Of a stretch of 64,000 bases of DNA, positions 45,971 through 56,009 are shown piece after piece. The position numbers and the translations under genes were made by a program. Below the pieces are notes generated by a model that was given only the letters and a program-made list of their open reading frames with translations, searched no databases and was not told the DNA's origin. The DNA lies in assembly GCA_031841125.1 (NCBI GenBank), contig CM063108.1, forward strand, positions 10,027,683 through 10,091,682. Direction: 5' to 3'. Numbering within the stretch: position 1 is the stretch's first letter; the number at the start of each line of letters is the position of its first letter. This stretch comes from Acanthococcus lagerstroemiae (taxonomy: Eukaryota; Arthropoda; Insecta; Hemiptera; Eriococcidae).

Positions 45971-46805
45971 TTTTGATCGCCCAAGATGCGCCTCGTTGCA
46001 GCGCCAATAAAAACACCTCAGTCTGCCTCCGGCACAACGGGCTGAGTTTTTCCAGCGCGCGGTTCTCTTCCCAAACGTCAAACAGTCGGTACGGATTGTA
46101 TAGGTCGAAGATGTCCTCCAGCCGGCTCACGTTGTGTGTGTAAAACGAGCTCGAAATTGCCGACGGCACATTCGAATGTTGGCGCACCCGGCGAGGAGAC
46201 AATTTCTGCACGACGCTTTTGCTTTCGTCGATCGCGTTCGACTTGGGCTCCTGTGATCTCACAGCCTCGGCCTGCTCCTGAGACACAGGCATCACCATTC
46301 GTCCGTTATACTTGAGTATCTCGGGGATCAGTTTGGTGACCAGGGTGCCGGAGATGTTCGACTTGGCGTCGTCGCCGGCTTCAGAGTCCTCAAATACGAC
46401 GCCGTCCTCGTCTTCGTCTTTGCGGTCGATGCTGGACGCTGTCGTCGTGGCCGCTTTCGCGTCTTCGGTTACAGCCGACGGACTGGATGCGGTGCCAGTC
46501 GCACGTTCGGCCGCGGCTGTATCGTCGTCCGGCTTCTCGGCGCTCTCGACCGAGGTGTCCAGCTTTCGGATGCCCTTTTCGATGGTCTCGTCTGCCTCGT
46601 ACGTTTTGAAATTGTCGAACACCAGGTCTCGGTCGTTGGCGTCGTACTCCTCGTAACTCTCCCTGGAATTGCGGCCCGCCGGTGGCGGCTGGGTGACCGG
46701 GGCATTGCCGCGGGTCGCGTTATCCGTCGACGATACCAAGCATAAACAAAAACCCAAACAACATAGAAATATTCTCGGCAAATACGTGCTGGCGTGAAAA
46801 TTCAT
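45971..46805 (-). CDS. first coding exon of an NRF-6-like membrane acyltransferase
   Basis: The protein starts MNFHASTYLPRIFLCCLGF, a hydrophobic signal peptide (about residues 1-26). A long acidic, low-complexity luminal part rich in Glu, Asp, Ser and Ala follows. The C-terminal part of the exon has 'SPLCRRQTEVFLLALQRG' and 'ASWAIK', matching the Cys-bearing start of the NRF N-terminal domain of nose-resistant-to-fluoxetine proteins (C-x-x-x...L-x-A-L-x-x-G-x-x-W-A-x-K-M). The exon ends at a donor, atcaaaa|gtgagt. The split codon begins with A, so a next exon starting TG would restore the expected Met after the Lys. The family are multipass acyltransferase-3 proteins linked to lipid or xenobiotic handling; the transmembrane part must lie in later exons, not found. 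The ATG context is gaaaATG. The assignment rests on this short domain and the signal peptide. Confidence 0.75.
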
Positions 46806-46969
46806 TTTCGGCGTCGAGAAACGAAAATTACGTGGATACGAAAATGGATAACGATAGAGAAAATAAAAAAGTTTCAGCGCATCGGAATAATTATTGTCGT
46901 ACGCGAAATCACGAATGAGAAAACTGCGTTAATTTTTCGTGTCACCAGCCAGCCCGGAACATAACTGTG

Positions 46970-47010
46970 TCGCTTTATATTTAGCAGCTTCGCGAACGAA
47001 ACTGAAGCGA
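46970..47010 (-). promoter_or_regulatory. candidate core promoter of the NRF-like gene
   Basis: Reading the minus strand toward the gene, 'ttcagtttcg' (about 46998-47006) fits the arthropod initiator TCAGTT. Twenty-odd bases further on, 'aatataaag' (46973-46981) fits a TATA box. Only one can be the operative element: the initiator would give a 5' UTR of about 200 bases, the TATA box one of about 140. The sequence upstream to 47230 is CpG-rich, unlike the surrounding repeats, as expected for a promoter. Confidence 0.3.
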
Positions 47011-47319
47011 GCAGAAAGACAGTCGGAATTCCTCGAGATTCATCATCCCCGAGAGTGAGAAAGCGTAAAGAGTGGGACGACAACGCCGGCTGTAGCAACC
47101 ACCGAGGAGAGGGATCAACGCCTAAGGTCACCAGTTATGATCGAGCCACGCAGCCGTCGAGCGCCGACCGGCGAGAAAACACCAGATAGCCGCGGACGAA
47201 AGAGCGTAACCGTCGAGCACGTGTTAACATCTAACCGCCTTGTGTGCTTCACGGCTCACACACGAACATTGTTCAAACCTGTAGAACCCCTCACGGATGG
47301 ACAACATCATCAGTAACCC
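47011..47319. other. CpG-rich upstream region
   Basis: Contains 'gagcgccgaccggcgag' and 'atagccgcggacgaaag', the densest CpG stretch in the window. It lies between the NRF-like gene and a LINE fragment and is probably upstream regulatory sequence. No other gene is recognised. Confidence 0.35.
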
Positions 47320-47573
47320 CCATGCCCCATACCTAAAACGGCAGGCACAAACAGTATCACTGACTCGAGACCAATTACAAATATGCCTGTTCCTAATAAA
47401 ATTTTTGAAAGAATCTTTTTTTTTTTTGAAAATATATCCCCAACTTTACCAAACCCAAGTCGATGTAATCTATACAGATTTTCGGAAAGCCTTTGACAAG
47501 GTCGACCACTCCATTCTCCTTCAAAAACTATCTAAATTTGGTTTTTCAAATCCACTTATACAATTACTACAGC
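47320..47573 (+). pseudogene. Jockey-like LINE RT fragment, left of the hAT element
   Basis: 'PIPKTAGTNSITDSRPITN' and 'PNKIFERI' (47325-47410) are RT blocks 1-2. After an internal deletion around a T-run, the protein jumps to 'QTQVDVIYTDFRKAFDKVDH' (47455), the RT block containing the first catalytic Asp, and 'LIQLLQ' ends at the hAT insertion. The segment 47453-47572 is about 97% identical to 53372-53493 on the other side of the hAT. Confidence 0.8.
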
Positions 47574-50500
47574 CAGTGGCGCCCATCGTAGGGTCAAGGT
47601 GGTGCGGCCGCACCACCTCTCCGGGGGTGGGTCCCCCAAAATTGAGGGGGTGGTAGCGTTTTTTGAGGAAAAAAAAATGAAAAAGAAATACTAAATCACT
47701 GAAAAATATCGCGAATAGGAATATCAAATATGTTAAAGAAATAATATACTGAAGTGCGAAGTAAACAGAAGAGTAGACATAGCTGTATATAGGTAGGTGC
47801 TCCCATTCTCAAGTGAAGTAATGGTCCCTCTTGAAGAGCGATAACGAACGCATTGCCACGAAACAGCAGTGGGAATTACGACGATGTGTTCGGGACTGTT
47901 TTTTCACCACTTGAAACAAAACACTGTTTATTGGGATGGCCCATCTATACTTGGATTTTTTGGTCCCCAATGTTGCTGGTTTTATGAGTAAAAAATTTTA
48001 TAATTTTTTGTTTTTCAAAAAATTGAAAAAAATGTGATGCTGGGATTTACGGTTAAAAATCTCCAAAAGTTCAAAATTTTCTAAAAATTCAGAAAATTCA
48101 ATATTTTAACGTTTTATATTTTTCTTCCTGAAATTCTTCCTATAGAAGATTTTGTTAAAACTCACAAGGCATAGAAAATGGTTACTCTTCCAATTATGAA
48201 AAAAGTGGAGCCAAAACTCTCTCTCTGAAAGTAATTAATTTTTTTCAAAAAATCAGGATTTAAATGTGCTGTAATAGTCTCTGTCTCTTTAATTTTTGAA
48301 GAAAACTTCAAAAAAAATCTCCCCTGGAAAAAATTATTTTTTTAATTTTTTGTTGTTCTAAGGACAAGTTGGCTCTGCTCATTTTGTATTTTGAAAGGGA
48401 TATTTTTTTGAAGTCGTTAATAATTGAAATGAAATTTTTAGAATGGATATTTAGAAAAGAATAATTTTGAAAATTTTTCGTTCTTTGTAAATTTATATTT
48501 TAAGAGGTTATTTGGCTTCACTTTTCTCATACTTTGGATTGGAATACATAAATATTCTGTTTTGTTTGTTTGTTTGTTTTTTGTTTTTTTTTTTCTTAAA
48601 TTTTTTTATTCATAACTTTGTGCCATATCTTTCAATTTAAAACAAACAAAATACCAAATTTTTGCTTGTAAAAAGACAAATCTGAGATGTCACATTTCAA
48701 TGTTTTGAATTTTAACAGTAAAACACGTTTTAGAGTCCATTTTTTTCAATTTAATGATTATTATGTTCGAGAAATTATTTTCCTATGTACATACAAAAAA
48801 AATCAGAAGCAACTTACTCATCAAGACATTGTTTTCTCATCGGAAAAAAAAAATTGTCATCCTCAAATATTGAAAAATTTAAAGACTCGAAGATTGATAT
48901 CAAGTATTGCGTAACGCAGATGCAGATTATGAAAAAGACTGGGCAAATAATTCTCAGAAGTTAGAACACCGGCCGATATTTGTTGGGAGATTTTCCTAGA
49001 AAACTTAGTGGCGTGCGAATTATAAGATAAGGTTTTCATCTGTCCAGAAATTGTCATGTCTCTCAATCATTTATCAACTAAGCGTGCGCGTGGAAAGAAG
49101 TGATTTAACTCGTGTCGAGTCATCGTGTGTATTGTTTTACTGTTTTATTTTTCGTTTTTTTAAATTTATTAAATTTATTAAAAATGGAAAATCTTAGTGT
49201 TTGTGTGTGTGGAAAGCGAAGAAAAAAAGGAGAAAATACCACGAATTGGTTAAGGCACGTCGATGCGTGTAAACGTAAATTAAAACTCAAAAAAGCTTCG
49301 GCATCAATGGATAATTTTTTGCTACCAAAAAGAAGAAAACCATCAGAAGGTAAGTACTTGAAAATCTTAGAATGAAACGTGATGCGTTTGCCCTGATTCT
49401 AATTTACATAAAATATAAAAATTCTACTACTTGCTGTTTTTAGTTGATGCGAGTTCAGACACAGGTGCTATTGCTTTGGAAAATATTGCTGAACCAGAAA
49501 TTATGCCAGAGTTGATGGAAAAAAGTGGAACAGGTATGTAAATTAAATTTTCTTTGAACTTGCTTACATAATTTTCATTGTTTTTTGGATAGTAAAAATT
49601 AATCCTACTTCTTTATTCCAGTTACTGCAATACAGTCTGTATCTTTGACTGAAAATGTGGACATTAACCCTATTCTATCAACTGAAAAATCGGACACAGA
49701 CCCTATCGGTTTCGAAAGTACTGGTGAAATTATGTCAGAGCCTGAGCAAAAAAGTAGAGCTGGTATGAATATTGAATTTTTATTGAAAATACTGTTAAAC
49801 TCGGAGTATGCGCAGTGTTCGTGTGAAAAAGAAAATCTGCAAGAAGTATTATGGCATGCAAATTTCAAATTCTAAATTTTTTGTAATAGATGAACTGCAA
49901 CCTGAAAACTTCAATGAAACTTCAGATGCTAATACTACTGATGTTACTCTCATAAACCCTGATTCCACTGCTCACAACCCTCTCAAAAATATAAATGAAA
50001 CTCCATCGGAACCTTTGCTTAGTACTGGAATTGGTAAGTTCATCAAATTTTCTATGAGAAAACGCTACGTTTGATGCACTGACATTCATTTACGATTTTC
50101 CTTCAATATCTGATTCATTTCTACGAAATTTCAAAGACTGGTAAATAGGTAAAGTTGATCAATTAAATTTAAATGAGTTATTGTTATATTTTTTTGAACT
50201 TATAATAAATGAAAAGAATACTGAAATATTTCATTTAAAATTTTCAAAAATGGAGTTGATTGAAAAAACGCCTAAAATTAGATGAAACAATTTCACAATA
50301 AATTATGCTAAATAAAGAATAATAATGAAAAAAAATTTAAAAACCTAAAATTTTTAACAAAAAGCTGTTTAATTAATAAATATAATTAAATAAATAAAAA
50401 ATTTCCAGGGTTGACCAAATTTTCAATTTTGCATATTTAAACTTCGAAACTTAAAAATAAAATTTCAACGTAATTTTTTTGAATGAATTAATTTTTTTTC

Positions 50501-53309
50501 AAAATATTAAACGTGAAAAAATAAAGCTAATCATGCCACTAGTCATTGTAACTGTACCGGGCGTATTATAAAATAAAAGCAAAAAAACAAAAAAAAGTTA
50601 TGCTTATATTTTAATTTTATCTTTTCAAAGAAAATAATGAATTTTTTCACGTTTTTCATTTTAGGAGTAACTGTTGATTGTGGAGACGAATTGAACAATT
50701 TCGCACCGATTTCTAGAGATCCTGCAACTTTTTGTCAGATGAAAACTTTTAATGAGGCAACTGTATCATATTTGCTCAAAGAGGGTGCATTCCAGCCTCA
50801 ATCTGCCGATATGCCTGGTAAGAAATTTCCATTGGACAAATATAATCGCTCATTCCATGAAGCTTGGTACTGGAGAACGTTACCATGTGGCAGAAAAGAA
50901 CGACGAAATTGGTTGAGCTATTCACCAAAAAATGACAGAATGTATTGCACCCATTGTATATTATTTGCGAAAGATGGGCAGAATGCATGGACTAAAAGAG
51001 GCTGTCATGCATGGAATCGAGCAACTAGTAGCTTAATTGCCCATGAAACATCGGCGGAGCACATTACGGCTTCAGTGAAGGCCCTTTACAGAGAGGCTAC
51101 TCTTCCACTTATCCCTTCTTTGGAAAAAAGCTTGAAAGAAAAAGTTGAACAGAATAGAGAACTAGTAAGACAATTGATTGAAGTGACAATATATTTGGGT
51201 CGACATTGTCTTGCTTTTCGAGGTCATCGAGAAGGTTGGAAAGAAAAAATGATGGGAAATTTCAAAGATCTTGTAATGCTGCTGGCAAAATATTCTCCGG
51301 CTATGTCTGCATATGTCGCTAAATTACAATCATCGAAGAAGAAGTCATGGAATTATTTATCGTGGAGCAATCAAAACCGTTTAATCGATGCTGTTGCGAC
51401 TTTCATTAAAAATGTAATCAAGAAAGAGTTATATGAAGAAAAGTTTTTTAGTATTTCACTGGACACTACCTTCGATGTTTCCAAAAAGGAGCAGCTGTCT
51501 TTCATAGTAAGGTATGTTTCACCAAATGGTACTGTTGTTGAACGGCTAATAAGTTTGAACGAAAGTTCAGTAACCACAGGTGAAGCTTTATTTAAATTGT
51601 TCCAAGAGGTATGCGAAGAATTACACCTCGATTGGGAAAAATATCTCGTCGGTCAGTCATATGACGGAGCAGCAAATATGCGAGGCTCCTACTCAGGTTT
51701 ACAAGCTAAAGTAAAAGATAAGAACCCCAGCGCTGTGTACATATGGTGTTATGCGCATCGATTGAATTTAGTCGTCACTGATGTAGTTGGATGTTGCATA
51801 AATGCAACGCATATGTTCGGGGTATTGGAAACTCTCTTTGATTTTATATGTTCGAGTAAAAATCGTGTAAAAATTTATGAAGATTATCAAAAAGAACGTT
51901 ATCCAAAGAAACGTCTTCGACGTGTCAAGAGAGTAGAAACAACGAGGTGGATGTCTCATTCGTTTGCCCTTAATGTCGTACTCGAGACATATGATGCGAT
52001 TTTTGACACGTTATCAGAAGTGGCGTCTTCTACCGGATCGCAAGAAAGAAGTGCTGTTGTTCAGGCAACTTCTCTCTTGAACAACATCACTTCTGAACGA
52101 TTTATTCTAACAGCGTTAATATTTAAAAAAAATTTTTCTATTCTGCAGCCATTAAGTGCAATGCTCCAAAGCATAGATATTGATCTAATAGGCGCCACTC
52201 ATTACATCGACTCGGTTCAAACAACCTTATCGAATTTAAGAACCGAAGAAGAATTTCAAAATATTCTTCATGAAAAAGACGAATTCATTGAAATACATCA
52301 ACGAGAAGACTATGTTTTTACACCGTTACCAGCTGCTCGTGCCCGAAGAGTGAAAAGACAGGCAGGAGAACAAGCTACAGATGAAGTGACCGACAACCCT
52401 ACCAAAAATTTTGAAATTGGAACTTTTTTAACCATTTTTGACACGATCTCGACTCAGATTTCGGAAAGATTTAATAAGGAGGCTCAAGGAATTTACAAAG
52501 ATTTGAGTCTTTTCACCAAACGAAGATTAGCCGAAATAAAAAACGATCATAAATGTTTTCCGAAAGACGCTTTTTCAGAATTTTGCAAAGTGTATGGAAA
52601 ATTTGTGAATATGGAAAACCTGAAGTCCGAATATCTGCAATTTGTTGATATTTACCCATCTTTTGAAGCAGCTCAGAAACTTCCTGAGAATTTGCACGAA
52701 GAAGATGCAAACAGCGAAGAAGAAAATGACGAAGATAATTCTGAATCTGAATCTGAAATTTTCGAGATTGAAGATGAAGAAAGTAGAAAAATTAAAGAGC
52801 CAACCAACAGTTGCAGCCTTCTAACAGTTTTCCAAATTTGCCACAATTCGGGCTTGAAAAGCATTTTCGTTGAAATTTACACGGCCCTGCACATTGCAGT
52901 CACACTTTTTGTTTCTAGCGCGACCACCGAAAGATCGTTTTCTAAATTAAAGTTGGTAAAAAACAAACTGAGGAGTACCATGACTGAAAACCGATTAGCT
53001 TCATTAATGATAATTGCCTGCGAAAATGACATTCAGATTGATAATGACGAAGTTATTGAAATATTCAGTAAATATAGCTCTTTTTTGAGTAAAGAATTGA
53101 TGTAAAAATTGAAAAAAAATTTTATGTTATTATGTTAAAATATTCCTTTTGTAAAAAAAGTTCGTACCTACCTGTTTCAAAAATTTTTCTTACGTATGAT
53201 TTTTTTATGTGGGGGGGGGGGGTAGCGATCGATTGAGCTGGGGGGGGGGGTGGGTGGTCTTCGAAAAAAAATCTCGCACCACCTCCAAAAAAAGTAATGG
53301 GCGCTACTG
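47574..53309 (+). mobile_element. complete autonomous-looking hAT transposon
   Basis: Perfect 8-bp target duplication actacagc at 47566-47573 and 53310-53317. The termini cagtggcgcccat and (other strand) cagtagcgcccat form a 13-bp inverted repeat with one mismatch. Subterminal 'gcaccacctc' phrases occur on both sides in opposite orientation, next to G-homopolymers (53212-53222, 53240-53250). The element is 5736 bp long and contains one transposase gene in five exons with all reading frames open. The left 1.5 kb is AT-rich and non-coding and is presumably promoter and 5' leader. The intact gene and exact duplication suggest a recent insertion. Confidence 0.95.
49184..53105 (+). CDS. hAT transposase, five exons, TTF/ZMYM1-like zinc finger type
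   Basis: Exons 49184-49349, 49444-49533, 49622-49762, 49890-50033 and 50665-53105 join through phase-1 GT/AG introns into 993 codons without a stop. Exon 1 has a compact Cys/His finger (C7, C9, H25, C29) and a basic stretch. Residues about 240-313 form a TTF-type zinc finger (PCGRKERRNW, YCTHCILF). A DUF4371-like RNase H-fold region follows. Likely catalytic residues are Asp447 (SISLDTTFD), Asp514 (SYDGAANMRG) and Glu936 (SSATTERSFSKL), with the hAT C-x-x-H at 542-545 (CYAHRLNL) and R-W at 608-609. An acidic insert is at 858-886. The C-terminal dimerisation domain is at about 916-961. It would excise and reinsert DNA ending in CAGTGGCG. An upstream in-frame ATG at 49112 would add 24 hydrophobic residues and is less likely. 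Confidence 0.93.
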
Positions 53310-53760
53310 ACTACAGCTTGTAGAATTCACACATCACATTGCAAAAACCCTCGATGAGAGTTCCCAAACCCAAGTCGATGTAATCTATACAGATTTTCGG
53401 AAAGCCTTTGACAAGGTCGCCCACTCCATTCTCCTTCAAAAACTATCTGAATTTGGTTTTTCAAATCCTTTTATACAATTACTACAGAATCATCTTCAGC
53501 AGTCAAAACAGTACGTGATTTTTAAAGGCATGAAATCTCACACGTATATGTACATCAGGAGTCCCACAAGGAGGAAACCTAGCTCCGCTCCTTTTCCTCC
53601 TCTATATTAATGACATACCACAACTACTACAATTTTCAAAATGTCTTCTATTTGCGGACGATTTAAAAATTTTCAAAACCGTTAAACTATACTAGACACA
53701 CAGAACCTCAAAATCTACCGCCGCCCCCGCCCCCGAGAGAAAAACCCACTGCGGGTTACC
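53310..53760 (+). pseudogene. Jockey-like LINE RT fragment, right of the hAT element
   Basis: Immediately after the target duplication the frame gives 'LVEFTHHIAKTLDESSQTQV', 'IYTDFRKAFDKVAHSI' and 'NPFIQLLQNHLQQSKQYV', so it restarts upstream of the block already present on the left side. Further on, in shifted frames, come 'SGVPQGGNLAPLLFLLYIND' (RT block 4) and 'CLLFADDLKIFKTVKLY' (catalytic FADD block). The copy then ends at a repeat array. The order shows that the RT segment is duplicated across the hAT. Confidence 0.85.
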
Positions 53761-54774
53761 TACCTTGCCCCTTAATTGCTCATTTCTCCAGGGGTAGCCA
53801 AACCCTTGGGAGGGGGTTCATGGTGGATAGATCTTGGGGGAGGAAGGTTGACATCAAAACCCATTGTAGGTTGCCTACCCTGTCTCTTAATTTCTCATTT
53901 CTCCAGGGGTAGCCTACCCTTGGGAGAGAGTTCATGGTGGAAGAGGGAGCTTGGGGGAGGAGCAGAGTATGGGGGGCGCTAGATTTTGGGGACAAACCTT
54001 ATGAACAAAAATTTATAAGTTCGGAGGGTGTTTATGGTGGAAGAGGGAGCTTAGTAAAATCCGCCGCCGCCACCGCCTCCGGGAGAAAAAACCCACTGCA
54101 GGTTGCCTACCCTGCCCCTTAATTGCTCATTTCTCAATGGGTAGCCGACCCTTGGAGGGGGTTCACGGTGGAGGAAGGTCACGGTGAAGGACGAGGGGTT
54201 GTGGTGAGGGAGCGCTCTCTATACACTATACAGTAAAATTCGCCGCCGTCAGGCGAAAAAAACAACCACTGCGGCTTGCATACCATGCTCCTTAATTGCT
54301 CATTTCTCCAGGGGTAGCCTATCCTTGAACGGTGAAGCAAGTAGAATCCGCTGCCGCCATCGCCTCCGGGAGAAAAAGAACATCACTGCGGGTTGCCTAC
54401 CCTGCCTCTTAATTGCTCATTTCTTCATGAGCATTCTACACTTGGGAGGGGGTTCATGGTGGAGGAGGGAGCTTGAGGGTCACGGTGAAGGACGAGGAGG
54501 AGTTGTGGTGAGGGAGTAGCGCCGTGTTGTTTTCATATAATGTCCATGGAAATCTTTTTATGTAGAATAAGATACACTTATGTTACTATGATGTCCAGGG
54601 CCGTATTTACATACAGGCAACATAGGCACATAACTAGGGCGCTAGATAATGGAGGGCTGTAGATTTGGGGGACAACATTTATGAACAAAAATTTACGAGG
54701 GGTCATGTAAACAATTAACATTATAAGTCTGAATCTTCTCTATCATACAGGCATTAAGAAGATCTACCCTCTTC

Positions 54775-54950
54775 TTGCGGGCTCGTGGCAGTTACCACCT
54801 CGTGGTGGGCCTGGGAATTGGCTGATTTCTTTTTAAATAGCAGTTACACTTTTCCAGCTTGCAAAATACTGCAAGCCGGCACGAGCGAAGCGAGTGACGG
54901 TGGCGGTTGTGCCGCCAAGCGGCCAGGGGGCAAGCCTTCTAGTTTTTATT
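54775..54950. mobile_element. possible Helitron-like 3' end
   Basis: The stretch has 'cacgagcgaagcgagtgacg', a compact hairpin (ggcgg-ttgtg-ccgcc) and, 20 bases later, a terminal cttctag followed by T. Helitrons end in CTRR (typically CTAG) preceded by a GC-rich hairpin 10-20 bases upstream and insert next to a T. A 5' TC end was not located and no Rep/helicase coding is present, so this is only suggestive. Confidence 0.3.
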
Positions 54951-55120
54951 ATTTAAATTATTAAATCCACATTCAATAGAATTTAAAGAGTTTTGTGCTT
55001 CATCAGTTTCTTTATAAATTCTCTCCTTAACAACTTGCTCTGAGCACTTAAGATACTAGTTTAGCTGAAATGCTCACCATTAATATTCTCTTATTATGTT
55101 GGGTGGGTGTAACCTTGCAC

Positions 55121-55320
55121 TCATACCTCCTCTTGCCCTCTTTTCGCTGCTGTATTAATTATTCTATACTCCCCCGTCCAAAAATAATTTTCTTCTAGCC
55201 ATCTCACTTCACTAATTCCTATTATATCTAACTGTAATCTTTTCATCACCTTCTTTAAGTTTTCTAATTTGCCTACCCCATACAATGTCCTTTCACCCCA
55301 TGTCCCTATTCTCAATTCTC
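55121..55320 (-). pseudogene. N-terminal endonuclease fragment of an RTE/CFDP2-like LINE
   Basis: The minus strand gives MRIGTWGERTLYGVGKLENL, then 'MKRLQLDIIGISEVRW', the start of the apurinic-type endonuclease of this LINE class (usually M-x-I-G-T-W-N-V-R-T-L, with Asn replaced by Gly here; that Asn is a conserved active-site residue). It ends before the catalytic middle of the domain. It lies inside the foldback, in opposite orientation to the LINE at 56010. Confidence 0.8.
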
Positions 55321-55749
55321 ATACTTTCCAGTAGCTCTCCCTCCTTCACCATGAACCCCCTCCCAAGGATAGGCTACCCCTGGAGAAATGATTAATTAAG
55401 GAGCAGGTTGGGAAACCCATCGTGTCACCCCCTCCAAAGGGTAGGCTACCCCTAAAGAAATGAGCAATTAAGGGGCAGAGTAAGCAACCCGCAGTGGGTT
55501 TTCGTCTCCCGGAGGCGGTGGCGTCGGCGGATTTTACTAAGCTCTCTCCTCCATCATGAACCCCTTCTCAAGGGTAGGCTACCGCTGGGGAAATGAGCAA
55601 TCAAGGAGCAGAATAGGCAACCCGCGGTGCGTTTTTTTCTTCCCGAAGGTGGCGGAGGTGGTAGAGGTGGCGGCGATGGAGACGGCGGATCTTACTTTTT
55701 TAGTATATAGAGAGATATTTCAATACCTACTAATTTTATTAAAATTATA

Positions 55750-56009
55750 ATTTTATTTATTTTTTTTAAATTTAAAATTTATTATTTTAATTCCTTTATT
55801 TTTAATTGAGCAATTATTGCTTTACGTAATCATAAATTTAAAGGAAATTGAGAACTTTTTAATATAATGGGAAAAATAAATAATAACAATCTATTAAATT
55901 TAAATAAAAATTTTAATTTAAATTTGTTGATAAATTTATAAATGAAATTAATACGGCAAGGTAAAAGGAAGGGAAAATTGAATTATAACTGGATATCAGT
56001 ATTTATACT
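55750..56009. other. AT-rich spacer
   Basis: Almost pure A/T (55737-55960). Nothing recognised. Confidence 0.4.

Larger units (their letters stand above)
53760..55690. repeat. large foldback of 120-200-bp repeats around a LINE fragment
   Basis: On the left arm (53760-54530) units repeat 'gcctaccctgcc', 'ttaattgctcatttctccag', 'gggtagcc', 'gggagggggttcatggtgga' and 'ccgccgccaccgcctccggg' four or more times. On the right arm (55330-55690) the same phrases appear as their reverse complement: 'accatgaaccccctcccaag', 'ggctacccctggagaaatga' and 'tcccggaggcggtggcg'. The centre holds a GC-rich hairpin-bearing piece (54780-54945) and an inverted LINE endonuclease fragment. The arrangement suggests a foldback transposon or an inverted duplication of a satellite. 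Open frames in the arms are repeat artefacts. Confidence 0.75.

Noticed and set aside
46312..46656. 114-codon plus-strand open frame rich in Ser/Ala/Val
   Set aside because: Shadow of the minus-strand NRF-like exon, produced by its GC-rich codons.
49112..49183. Upstream in-frame ATG adding 24 residues to the hAT transposase
   Set aside because: The added residues are hydrophobic and phenylalanine-rich and precede a DNA-binding finger; the ATG at 49184 (aaaaATGG context) is a better start, though not proven.
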